Positions 15,111 to 22,925 of a DNA stretch of 28,644 nucleotides are shown here, piece by piece (within the stretch, counting starts at the first letter, position 1; each line of letters begins with the position of its first letter). The DNA is from CAZMVU01 sp964569295 (GTDB lineage: Bacteria > Hydrogenedentota > Hydrogenedentia > Hydrogenedentales > JAGMZX01). Location of the stretch: positions 1 through 28,644 of the forward strand of contig CAZMVU010000040.1 of the NCBI GenBank assembly GCA_964569295.1, in the 5' to 3' direction. Below the pieces are notes generated by a model, which saw nothing but the letters and a program-made list of their open reading frames with translations, had not been told where the DNA came from and searched no databases. A program made the position numbers and the translations under genes.

Positions 15111-17162
15111 CTATTCTTCCGGCGCACCGGCTTCTTCCGGCGCACCGGCTTCTTCCGGCGCACCGGCTTCTTCCGGCGCTTGGGCGGGTGCCGGGGTGGC
15201 TTGCTCGGGAGCTTCCTCGGACGCGGCGTCCTCAGCCACGTCCTCTGCAATAGCGGCGGGCGCCGCGGTTTCTTGCTGTGCCGCGGCTTCTTCGGCGGCC
15301 GCTTCCGCAGCTTCCTTCTCTTCCGGGGTACGCTCCTGGTCGAGCACCTGCGCGATGAGCGCCTCGTTCGGCACGATGGGCACGGTCTCCATAGCGCGCT
15401 GGTGCATGAACTGCATGTAGTCACGAATTTCGCGGTTCTCGCGCGCCTCGATACGTTCTTGCCGCTTTTCCTCGATGGCCGCCTGGTATTCTTCCGATGC
15501 GCGGTCTTCCTCGGTCGGGGCGTCACGCTCCGTGAGTTCGACGAAAAGCTGGTCGCCGCTGATGTTGCGCAGCGGGCCGGCCATATCGCCAACCTCCTTG
15601 CCTTCCAAGGCATCGAACAGCTCTCCGGTGCGCACGAAAAGCTGGCTCACGAACGGCTGGTCGCCGGTGATTTCCTGACTCTCTTCGATCTCGCCGTCGA
15701 ATTCGGGGAATAGCTCGGGGATTTCGTCGAGGGATTCCGCCTGTTCCGCGACCTTCTCGGCGGCTTCCTGCACGCGTTCCTGGTATTCGGGGGTGCGGCG
15801 CTTCTCGCGGATGACGTTTTCTTCGACGCGGTCGCGGACTTCTGCAAGGGGGGGGACCTCGCCGGGGGAGCGCTCGATGACGCCGCCCACGTAGAGATTT
15901 TTCTGGCCTTTTACCAGCTTGTAGGTTGCATCGTCCTCGCCGGCGGGCGCCGCGAGACTGCGCGTGAAGTAGCGCACATCGTCATCGGGAATGCCGCCGA
16001 TCTCGGTGCTCTCCTGATTGAAGGTTCCGGTCTCATGGAGCTCGATGTCAAACTCGGCGGCGGCGTCATCGAGGCTGCCGGCGTCGTTGGCCTGGGCTTC
16101 GATCTGTTCGGCCCGGCCTTCGCGCCACTCACGCTCTTCGCTCTCGAGGGAAGCGCGCAGGAAAATCTGGCGTGCGAGCACCTCGCGCTTGCCGGTCTCC
16201 TCATTAATGCGCTCATCCTCGACCTTGTAGATGAAGTAGCCGCCGGCGCCGAAAACCGGGTCGCTCACTTCGCCGGGTTCCAGGTCAAAGAGCGGTTTGC
16301 GGTGCGCGAGATCCAGGTTAGAGGGACTCTGCCAGTCCATGAAGCCGCCCGTATCGCCACCGCCGGGCAGCTCCGAGTGGTCCTCGGCCAAATCGGCAAA
16401 GTCTTCGCCGGCACGCGCTTTTTCGACGATCTCGTCCGCGAGGGGCGGCATGTCCGGTTGCAGGGGAATCCGCACGAACTCGGCCACCAGGTTCTCCGGC
16501 GCCCGGTAGCGATCCTGATTGTCTTCGTAGTGGGTCCGCATCTCCTCCTCGCTCACGTCGAGGGGGGGCAACACGCGCAAATACCGCACCTGCAGCGTGG
16601 TGAAGGAACGTTCGACTTCCTCGCGCACCTCCTCGGTACGCACGCGCGCGCCCTGCGCCTGGATGAGCGCGAGCGACAATTCCCGGTTCACCTGCTCCTG
16701 GATTTGACCGTAGATTTCGTTCCAGTTGACATCGCGGCTGTTCTGTATCCAGTTGTTCCATTCAGCGGCCTGGAAGTTGCCCTCTTCGTCCTCGAACCAG
16801 GCCTCTTTCATATGGGCCTCGAGGAACGAGCGGTCCAGGGTAAATGCGCGCGCCTGCTCCTCACGCCGGAGCAACGCCTCCTGCACCAGGTTGTTCATGA
16901 TGCGGTCGAGCACGCCCTGCTGCCGAAGCTCGGCGATAGTCGCTTGTTCATCCTCGCCGCCCTGCTGACGCTTCGCCTCGCGCAACTGCTCCACGAAGAC
17001 CGAGTACTGCACGGGAACGCCGCCCACGTCGATAATGGTTGGGTCTTCGCGGTCTTGGGCGGGCGGGCGGCTCGGCACAATCCAAAAGACGAACGGCCCG
17101 GCGATGAGCAAAATAACGACAACGAGAATCTGCCGCCGGTATTTGCGGAAAAAGTGCTGCAT
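15111..17162 (-). CDS. membrane-anchored PpiD/SurA-like peptidyl-prolyl isomerase
   Basis: A 683-residue periplasmic folding factor. An N-terminal membrane anchor (about 12-30) follows the basic start MQHFFRKYRRQ. Next comes a SurA/PpiD-like chaperone helix region (about 45-200: QQGVLDRIMNNLVQEALLRREEQAR). A parvulin (PpiC-type) domain spans about 225-335 (AGEDFADLAEDHSELPGGGDTGGF, LEPGEVSDPVFGAGGYFIYKVEDER). A long acidic helical region and a low-complexity tail follow, ending in EEAGAP repeats. GGAGG lies ten bases before the ATG. PpiD-type proteins help newly exported proteins fold at the inner membrane. The single visible parvulin domain and the anchor favour PpiD over SurA. Confidence 0.88.
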   Translation of the reverse strand: MQHFFRKYRRQILVVVILLIAGPFVFWIVPSRPPAQDREDPTIIDVGGVPVQYSVFVEQLREAKRQQGGEDEQATIAELRQQGVLDRIMNNLVQEALLRREEQARAFTLDRSFLEAHMKEAWFEDEEGNFQAAEWNNWIQNSRDVNWNEIYGQIQEQVNRELSLALIQAQGARVRTEEVREEVERSFTTLQVRYLRVLPPLDVSEEEMRTHYEDNQDRYRAPENLVAEFVRIPLQPDMPPLADEIVEKARAGEDFADLAEDHSELPGGGDTGGFMDWQSPSNLDLAHRKPLFDLEPGEVSDPVFGAGGYFIYKVEDERINEETGKREVLARQIFLRASLESEEREWREGRAEQIEAQANDAGSLDDAAAEFDIELHETGTFNQESTEIGGIPDDDVRYFTRSLAAPAGEDDATYKLVKGQKNLYVGGVIERSPGEVPPLAEVRDRVEENVIREKRRTPEYQERVQEAAEKVAEQAESLDEIPELFPEFDGEIEESQEITGDQPFVSQLFVRTGELFDALEGKEVGDMAGPLRNISGDQLFVELTERDAPTEEDRASEEYQAAIEEKRQERIEARENREIRDYMQFMHQRAMETVPIVPNEALIAQVLDQERTPEEKEAAEAAAEEAAAQQETAAPAAIAEDVAEDAASEEAPEQATPAPAQAPEEAGAPEEAGAPEEAGAPEE
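15114..15180 (-). repeat. 18-bp in-frame tandem repeat in the foldase C-terminus
   Basis: Three full copies plus 13 bases of an 18-bp unit encode EEAGAP repeats at the very end of the protein. The copies are identical at the DNA level, suggesting recent slippage. Confidence 0.9.
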
Positions 17163-17312
17163 AACAGACTGGCCTCCAAGTGCTTACGGGAAACCGGCGC
17201 GCACGCCTCCGGTGCACGTATCTGCCCGGAAACGGGCATGGTGACAAGGGCAAGACTCTATCACAGGCCCGGCGCAACGTGCAAACCCCGCCTGCGGTGC
17301 ATACAGGTATGC

Positions 17313-17876
17313 TCACCGCTGCAGAAAGGGGTTATGGTTTTTCTCGACAGCGACGGTGCTGGCAGGGCCATGGCCGGGGTAGATGCGCGTATCGTTGGGC
17401 AGGGTGAGGATATGCGCGCGGATGGCGGCGATTTCCGTATCCTGGTTCACGTCGGAGAACGTGCCGCCCACCGACCCGGCAAACAGCGCATCGCCGGTGA
17501 ACACCATACCGGGAAATACGAGCCCCACGCTGCCGGGCGTGTGGCCGGGCAACTCGATGACGCGCCCCTGATTCTTCGCGAGGGACACGGCGCTGTCCTG
17601 GCCCACGCGTTGCGCGGCGTGGCCGCCGGCCTGCCCGCTGCCGCTGTACACGGTCACCGAGTAGCGCGCCATGATGTCGGTAAGGGCGCCGGTGTGGTCA
17701 TAATGATCGTGGGTAATGAAGACCTTGGTCAGCGTGAGGCCGTGCTTTTCGAGGAATTGCGGCATCCGCGGGGGAAAGGCAGCGGCGTCGACGAGCAACG
17801 CCTCGCGGGTCTCTTCACAGGCGACGATATAGGCGTTGGATTCGTTCACATCGAGGAGAAAGTGGGCGATGATCAT
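17313..17876 (-). CDS. MBL-fold metallohydrolase (glyoxalase II-like)
   Basis: A 187-residue cytoplasmic hydrolase. Zinc ligands are complete: THDHYDH (His 56, His 58, Asp 60, His 61), GHTPGS (His 112), GDALF (Asp 129) and YPGHGP (His 169). Length and motifs match the short glyoxalase-II-like group that hydrolyses thioesters such as S-lactoylglutathione. It lacks the C-terminal substrate domain of true GloB, so the substrate is open. Its ATG overlaps the TGA of the upstream pentapeptide gene by four bases, so the two are co-translated. Confidence 0.9.
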   Translation of the reverse strand: MIIAHFLLDVNESNAYIVACEETREALLVDAAAFPPRMPQFLEKHGLTLTKVFITHDHYDHTGALTDIMARYSVTVYSGSGQAGGHAAQRVGQDSAVSLAKNQGRVIELPGHTPGSVGLVFPGMVFTGDALFAGSVGGTFSDVNQDTEIAAIRAHILTLPNDTRIYPGHGPASTVAVEKNHNPFLQR

Positions 17877-18391
17877 TGTTTGAGATCCTCGAGGTTGGCG
17901 CCTTCGAAATTGCCCTGGCCCTGGCAGTCCGTAAAGTCACAGCCTTTGAGGTTGGCCTTGCGGAAGATGGCGCGCTGTACCACGGCGTTACGGAAGTTAG
18001 CGCCCTGAAAGTCGGCCGCACCGGGGCGGGCATAATAGAGGTCGGCGTCGGTGAAGTCGGTGGTGTGGCCTGTGGCGCCGACGAGGTTGCTGCGCCGGAG
18101 ATTCGCGCCGCGGCAGTTGGCCCGCGACAGGTCGGCGGCGCCGAGCACGGCGAGTTCGAGGTTGGCGTACGTGAGGTCGGCTTCGCAAAGCCGGGCCCCG
18201 TCCAGAAAGGCTCCTTTGAGGTTGGCGCCGGAAAGGTTGGCGCCGGAAAGGTCCGCCCCGGAAAGGTTGGCGCTGGAAAGGTCCGCCCCCTTGAGGTCGC
18301 GCCGGGCGAGATCGGCGCCGGGCTTGAACGTGCTGTCAGCGGCCGATACGCCGCCGCGCACCACATCCGCGAGAGGTTCGTTGTCTGTCAT
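17873..18391 (-). CDS. pentapeptide-repeat protein
   Basis: A 172-residue protein dominated by A(D/N)LXX repeats from about residue 25 to the end (for example LSGADLSGANLSGANLKGA), which fold as a right-handed quadrilateral beta-helix. Start 18391 is preferred over 18400 because AAGGAG is then ten bases away instead of one. There is no signal peptide or membrane segment, so it is cytoplasmic. Some family members mimic DNA (gyrase protection), but most have no known role; nothing here decides it. It is coupled to the MBL hydrolase. Confidence 0.9.
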   Translation of the reverse strand: MTDNEPLADVVRGGVSAADSTFKPGADLARRDLKGADLSSANLSGADLSGANLSGANLKGAFLDGARLCEADLTYANLELAVLGAADLSRANCRGANLRRSNLVGATGHTTDFTDADLYYARPGAADFQGANFRNAVVQRAIFRKANLKGCDFTDCQGQGNFEGANLEDLKQ

Positions 18392-18451
18392 AGCGGGCAT
18401 TCTCCTTGCCGCGCGGCGCGCGTCAACGGCACACGCCGGCTGTTATCGGGT

Positions 18452-19084
18452 TCAGTACAGGTCGACGCCGGTGAGTTTGTTTTCGATCCAGTCGGCGTAG
18501 CGGGTGATTTCCTTTATGGCCATCTTGACCTGCGCCGGGTCAACGACGTCCTGGCGAAAGCAACGGACGAGTGCAAGGCGTTCTTCGCCGTCTTCTTCGG
18601 TCACTGCGAAGGCGCAATGGTGCAGGCGCGTATTATTCCGTATGGCCCAGCGGTACAGTTTGGCGCCGGGGCTTTTCGAACAATAGGAGCGTGCGCGCAC
18701 GAGGGGATGCTTTTCGTCCTGTGCGAGGGCCTCGAGGTAGACGCGCTGGCTGCGCCCATCATCGAGGCGCACCTCGATGACGTAGCGGTCGCCGTCGGGT
18801 TGTACGTCCCGCTTGCCGGGCCTGTGGCAGTATTCGGCGAGTGCCTTGAGCGAGTAGGGCTGCGCAGCGCCTTGCTCGACGTGCTCGAGCCCCGTGCGCG
18901 CCTTGCCGAGGGCGCTGTGCACCGCGGCACGCACATCGGGGTCCGCATCGTCTTCGTGCATGGCAAGGGCGCTGATCGCCCGGAATGCGCTTCGGCCGAG
19001 CAGGTCGGCGGCGTCGCGCCGGTACACCCAGCCGTTGTCCGGGTCGGCCAGTCGTTTCAAGGCTTCATCGAGCATGTCGGGCAT
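18452..19084 (-). CDS. HEAT-like plus YbjN/CesT-like domain protein
   Basis: A 210-residue cytoplasmic protein. The N-terminal 65 residues look like one or two HEAT-type helical repeats (RRDAADLLGRSAFRAISAL, DPDVRAAVHSALGKA). The C-terminal part (about 95-210) has the alternating beta-strand/helix pattern of YbjN or type III chaperone-like peptide-binding domains (KLYRWAIRNNTRLHHCAFAV, then QVKMAIKEITRYADWIENK). Start 19084 places GGAG ten bases upstream; the frame stays open further upstream without an SD. It shares its strand with the pentapeptide/MBL pair, 60 bases away, and may begin that operon. The function is unknown. Confidence 0.6.
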   Translation of the reverse strand: MPDMLDEALKRLADPDNGWVYRRDAADLLGRSAFRAISALAMHEDDADPDVRAAVHSALGKARTGLEHVEQGAAQPYSLKALAEYCHRPGKRDVQPDGDRYVIEVRLDDGRSQRVYLEALAQDEKHPLVRARSYCSKSPGAKLYRWAIRNNTRLHHCAFAVTEEDGEERLALVRCFRQDVVDPAQVKMAIKEITRYADWIENKLTGVDLY

Positions 19085-19524
19085 GGGCAGCGTCTCCGTT
19101 CCAAGGCGGCTATTGTAGCAATTGCCGGCCATGCTTGTGAATGCTGCCGGAAGAATTCAGCGCACGGGAAGAAGCAGCCGCTTCAACACGTTACCTAATT
19201 TAGCGTTTCTCATTGGCGCCTGGGTATAATGATGGGCTGGAGGCATAGCGCGGGGCGGTATAGACCGAACCGCGCGCGCAAGCGGCAACTTAACGATGGA
19301 TATCCGTAGTGTCCAAGACAATCCGGGGGAACCCTCCGTCTGGAAAAAGAGTTGTTCCCTCCAACCCCCTCCCAGAAACCCCGTCCTCTTGTCCCAACAC
19401 AAGCCGGCGGTGGGAAATGGGTGCTCGGGGACGAAATTGCGGTTGATCTACCGCAATCTTCCCTGATGGCGGGGTCTGGGTTCGCTGTTCGTGGAGTTGC
19501 CCCCGATAATTTGGACAAGCATGC
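19085..19524. other. intergenic region with a -10-like box and a small hairpin
   Basis: TATAAT at 19225-19230 (+) has no convincing -35. A 7-bp hairpin TTGCGGT/ACCGCAA (19437-19456) lies about 70 bases before the next gene. No coding region or known RNA is recognised, so the stretch may be a long leader of the following gene. Confidence 0.3.
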
Positions 19525-20145
19525 ATGAATAAACAGGCTTGGCATAGTTCTATGGCACACGCGGCTGGTATCGTGGCAGTGGCGCTGGCGGCTGGCGTGG
19601 CCGTGCTCACCGCCGGTTATGCAGCCGGATGCGCGCCTGCGCCGCCGGATCACGCTGTGCTGGCGAAGGCGTACGACAACTTCGACGCGATGCGCTACGA
19701 GGCGGCGGTGACGGGGGTGAAAAGCTATTTGCTGCATCATCCGCGCGATGCCGGTGCGCACTGGCTGCTGGGCGCGTGTTACCGCAATATGACACCGCCG
19801 TGGCTCACGCTGGCGGAAGGCGAGTTTGGCGTAGCATTGGCCCTGCTCGAGCAGACCGGCCGCCCGGGGGGGCTCGATCGGTTCGCGGACACGCAGAGCC
19901 TGACCTTTGAGATTCACCGCGGGCGCGCGCTGGCCGGCATGCAGTGGATCCTTGCGGCTATGGACCGGGGGATGAAGCCGCACCATATCCGCCGCCTGGC
20001 CCGCCAGACGCTGGACCACGTGCAAGAAGCGCTCGCTATGCGCCCGGACCATGAGGAACTCGAGGAGATGCGCGTTACATTGCGCGGTCTGCTCGACGAA
20101 ACGGAAACGGAAGAACCGGCAGCGGCGGAACCGTTCGTGGTATGA
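19525..20145 (+). CDS. probable envelope protein with TPR-like helices
   Basis: A 206-residue protein. Residues 10-36 form a hydrophobic signal ending AAGC (Cys 36), a marginal lipoprotein cleavage site. The remainder is helical with TPR-like spacing (AKAYDNFDAMRYEAAVTGVKSYLLHHPRDAGAHWLLGACY, then later ALAGMQWILAAMDRG and QTLDHVQEALAMRPDHEELEEM). The acidic tail ends in EEPAAAEPFVV. No strong SD precedes the ATG; the in-frame ATG at 19552 is an alternative start. I recognise no specific family. Role as a scaffold or assembly factor is only a fold-level guess. Confidence 0.6.
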   Translation: MNKQAWHSSMAHAAGIVAVALAAGVAVLTAGYAAGCAPAPPDHAVLAKAYDNFDAMRYEAAVTGVKSYLLHHPRDAGAHWLLGACYRNMTPPWLTLAEGEFGVALALLEQTGRPGGLDRFADTQSLTFEIHRGRALAGMQWILAAMDRGMKPHHIRRLARQTLDHVQEALAMRPDHEELEEMRVTLRGLLDETETEEPAAAEPFVV

Positions 20146-20272
20146 GAGGGCGCGGCGGCATCACAGGAAACACGCGCGGCCCCGGCCGCCAGCACTGCCT
20201 GCCAGCGGAAGGCGCCAGGCGCCAGGCCGGATGCACAACGCGCATACGCGCACAAGGAGATAATAGGGCGGC

Positions 20273-21910
20273 ATGACAGCGGCCGAATTATTCGTACAGT
20301 GCTTGGAAGCGGAGGGGGTGCGCTATATCTTCGGCGTGCCCGGCGAAGAGAATGCCCACTTCCTCATGGCCCTCGAGAAAAGCTCCATCGAGCTTATCGT
20401 CACGCGCCATGAACAGGGCGGGGCCTTCATGGCGGAGACGTGGGGCAAGTTGACGGGTGAAGCGGGCGTGTGCCTGTCCACGCTCGGACCCGGCGCCACG
20501 AACCTTGTCACCGGCGTTGCCAGTGCGAACATGGACCGCGCGCCCATGGTGGTGATCACCGGGCAGGCGGACATTCAGCGCCAGCACAAAGAGAGCCACC
20601 AGCACTTCAACGTGATCTCGATGTTCAAGCCGGTGACCAAGTGGAATGCGCCGATCATCCACCCAGACAACATTCCCGAGGTGGTGCGGCGCGCCTTCAA
20701 GACGGCCACCCGCGAAAAGCCGGGCGCCTGCCACATCGAACTGCCGGACGACCTGGCCGCCATGCCTGCTACGAACCGGCCGGTGAAACTGAATTACCTG
20801 CGCCGTTCGGTGGCGGATGACAAGATCGTCGACCTCGCCATGGACGTGCTGCGCACCGCGGAACACCCGGTGATCCTCGCCGGCAACGGCGCCGTCCGCA
20901 CGCGCGCCTCGAAGCAGTTGCGCATGTTCGCCGAACTCACGAACATCGGCGTCATTTCGACTTTCATGGGCAAAGGGTGCGTGTCGCGGCACAGCCCGCA
21001 GTGCATCTATACGCACGGCCTGAAAACAAAGAACCTCGCCAATGCCGCCATCGAAGCAGCGGACCTCGTGATCACGGTCGGCTACGACATGGTCGAATAC
21101 CCGCCGAGCATGTGGAACAAGTGGCGCGACAAGAAAATAATCTGCATCGACTTCCTGCCGGCCGTGGTGGATAACCACTACCAGCTCGACTGCGAAGTTA
21201 TCGGGGATGTCGCGCACACCCTGTGGATGTTCAACGAGCGCGTGCGTCAAGAGCCGCTGCGCTTCAACATACCCCGGCAGCTACGGACGCGCGAAAGCCT
21301 CTCGAAACTGTTCGCCGAGCACAAAGCCGACGACACCCAAGGCTATATCCGCCCGCAAAAAGTGCTGTGGGATGTGCGCCAGGCCCTCGGCCCCTATGAC
21401 ATCCTGCTTTCCGATGTGGGCACGCACAAGATGTGGGTCGCCCAGTATTATCATTGCGACGAACCAAACACCTGCCTCATCCCGAACGGCTTCTGCTCGA
21501 TGGGCTGCGCACTGCCCGGCGCCATCGCGGCCAAGCTCGTGCATCCCGAGCGCAAGGTGGTCGCCATCTGCGGCGACGGCGGCTTTCTCATGAATGTGCA
21601 GGAACTCGAGACGGCCGTGCGCCTGAAGACCAACATTGTGGTGGTTATTTGGGTCGACAACGCCTACAACCTCATCGCCTGGAAACAGGATGGCGAATTC
21701 GGCCACCACACACCGCTCGAGTTTGGGAATCCCGACTTCATAAAGCTTGCCGAAAGCTTCGACTGGATGGGAATCCACGTAGAAAATGCGGCCGATCTGG
21801 GCCCCGCATTGGACAAAGCATTCCAGGCGGAACGCCCTGCGATCATCGCCCTGCCCATTGACTACCGCGAAAACGAACGGCTCACCGAGCAACTGCGGAT
21901 AGTGGGCTAG
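20273..21910 (+). CDS. alsS: acetolactate synthase, AlsS-like thiamine-diphosphate enzyme
   Basis: A 545-residue enzyme condensing two pyruvates to 2-acetolactate. The catalytic glutamate is in TRHEQGG (Glu 47). TLGPGATNLVTGVASANMDRAPMVVITGQ is the next conserved block, and the thiamine diphosphate-Mg2+ motif runs from GDGG (434) to WVDN (460-463). The C-terminus (IALPIDYRENERLTEQL) and the segment after the motif (AYNLIAWKQ) resemble the FAD-independent catabolic AlsS more than the biosynthetic IlvB. Neither a regulatory small subunit nor acetolactate decarboxylase is adjacent. AAGGAG lies 13 bases upstream of the ATG, a longish spacer. Another member of this ThDP family is possible, so the symbol is a best estimate. 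Confidence 0.82.
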   Translation: MTAAELFVQCLEAEGVRYIFGVPGEENAHFLMALEKSSIELIVTRHEQGGAFMAETWGKLTGEAGVCLSTLGPGATNLVTGVASANMDRAPMVVITGQADIQRQHKESHQHFNVISMFKPVTKWNAPIIHPDNIPEVVRRAFKTATREKPGACHIELPDDLAAMPATNRPVKLNYLRRSVADDKIVDLAMDVLRTAEHPVILAGNGAVRTRASKQLRMFAELTNIGVISTFMGKGCVSRHSPQCIYTHGLKTKNLANAAIEAADLVITVGYDMVEYPPSMWNKWRDKKIICIDFLPAVVDNHYQLDCEVIGDVAHTLWMFNERVRQEPLRFNIPRQLRTRESLSKLFAEHKADDTQGYIRPQKVLWDVRQALGPYDILLSDVGTHKMWVAQYYHCDEPNTCLIPNGFCSMGCALPGAIAAKLVHPERKVVAICGDGGFLMNVQELETAVRLKTNIVVVIWVDNAYNLIAWKQDGEFGHHTPLEFGNPDFIKLAESFDWMGIHVENAADLGPALDKAFQAERPAIIALPIDYRENERLTEQLRIVG

Positions 21911-21955
21911 GCGGTCCGAATTGGCGCGTGTGGGAAGCCGTGGCCCCGTCCGGGC

Positions 21956-22309
21956 TCAGGATTCATCGCCATGGCGGCGCACGGCGTCGTCCGCCTCGAG
22001 GTGCGTTTCTTGGGAGCCGGCTTCGCTGTGCCCATGGGACTGCCGCAGGGACTTGCGGAAGGACGCATCGCCAAGGGTCTCCTGGAAGATGCGCCGCTGC
22101 TCGATAGCGTAGCGCATACGGATAAACCGGATATCGAGCAGCACGATGTAGAAAACGGCCAGTAAAAGCAACAGGAAAATCCCCCAGTAGACTAAAAGCC
22201 AACCGGGGGAAAACCACGTGTTCACATGGGCCACGCCATACCACGCCATGACCCCTGCCAGGGCCAGGGCCACGCCACCGCCCATGCGCCATTTCGTCTG
22301 TAAATGCAC
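21956..22309 (-). CDS. small two-helix membrane protein
   Basis: A 117-residue protein starting at GTG 22309, with GGGAGG only four bases upstream; ATG 22285 is the alternative. There are two membrane helices (about 10-33 and 35-62; LLVYWGIFLLLLLAVFYIVLL). A charged cytoplasmic tail (RMRYAIEQRRIFQETLGDASFRK) ends in a His/Glu/Ser-rich stretch. I recognise no family. It lies 36 bases downstream of the glycine-zipper lipoprotein on the same strand, so the two are probably one transcript and both envelope proteins. Confidence 0.7.
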   Translation of the reverse strand: MHLQTKWRMGGGVALALAGVMAWYGVAHVNTWFSPGWLLVYWGIFLLLLLAVFYIVLLDIRFIRMRYAIEQRRIFQETLGDASFRKSLRQSHGHSEAGSQETHLEADDAVRRHGDES

Positions 22310-22345
22310 ACCGCCTCCCAGGGTAAGCGCCCTTCCTTCAATAAC

Positions 22346-22729
22346 TCAGGGGTTCGACACCCAGACGCGCTCCTCGTAGGTACCGCCTGAGGGCGTCTGC
22401 ACAATGCGGTTCTCATAGTGCCCGCCGCTGCCATAGGGGGCGGTGGGTTCGGGGGGCGGCAGGGGACGTTGTACTTGTTGCTGTCTCACCGGGCGCCGGT
22501 TCTGGCGCACCGCGTCGCCCGTGATCGCGCCCGTGAGCGCACCAAGGCCCGCGCCTATCGCGGCGCCTTCTCCGCCATGACCCGACTGGTGGCCAATGAT
22601 AGCGCCCGTGCCGGCACCGAGCGCACCGCCAAGCACCGCGCCTTCCGCCGCCGGATTGCCGGTGGTTGTGCAACCGGCTGCCACAAGGACCGCCAGCGCT
22701 ATCGTGCCGGTTACAAACCCATGTTTCAT
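22346..22729 (-). CDS. glycine-zipper outer-membrane lipoprotein
   Basis: A 127-residue lipoprotein. The lipobox LVAAGC gives Cys 20. A glycine-zipper segment follows (about 30-73: VLGGALGAGTGAIIGHQSG, then AAIGAGLGALTGAITG), as in the 17-kDa antigen/YMGG-type family. The rest is Pro/Gln-rich with a conserved-looking end (GTYEERVWVSNP). Start 22729 has GGAGG eight bases upstream; the frame remains open to 22858 but has no SD there. Such proteins insert in or coat the outer membrane and are often stress-induced. Confidence 0.85.
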   Translation of the reverse strand: MKHGFVTGTIALAVLVAAGCTTTGNPAAEGAVLGGALGAGTGAIIGHQSGHGGEGAAIGAGLGALTGAITGDAVRQNRRPVRQQQVQRPLPPPEPTAPYGSGGHYENRIVQTPSGGTYEERVWVSNP

Positions 22730-22793
22730 TGTTGTGTCCTCCGCCCGCCTGTTTTCACCAGCCCTCACGCGGGCCTTACACGCGGACCTTTGT

Positions 22794-22802
22794 ATTCTAG
22801 CA
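22794..22802 (-). promoter_or_regulatory. extended -10 promoter of the lipoprotein gene
   Basis: TGC-TAGAAT on the minus strand, 65 bases upstream of the ATG, matches an extended -10. The -35 (TTCCTC at a 17-base spacing) is poor. Confidence 0.4.
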
Positions 22803-22925
22803 TTCGTCCGGCCATAGAGGAAAACGCTGTTCACCTGCACACAGTAATACAGACGCACGCCGCCACACCCTATTCAAACGCGCGGGGATTGCAACCGGCA
22901 CGCTGGAAACGCTAGGCTAAGGTGC

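Noticed and set aside
16035..18008. 657-codon + strand ORF
   Set aside because: It is antisense to the PpiD-like gene and the MBL hydrolase, whose motifs are on the minus strand.
19295..19470. Small + strand ORF in the 440-base intergenic region
   Set aside because: No SD and no protein-like features; kept only as possible leader sequence.
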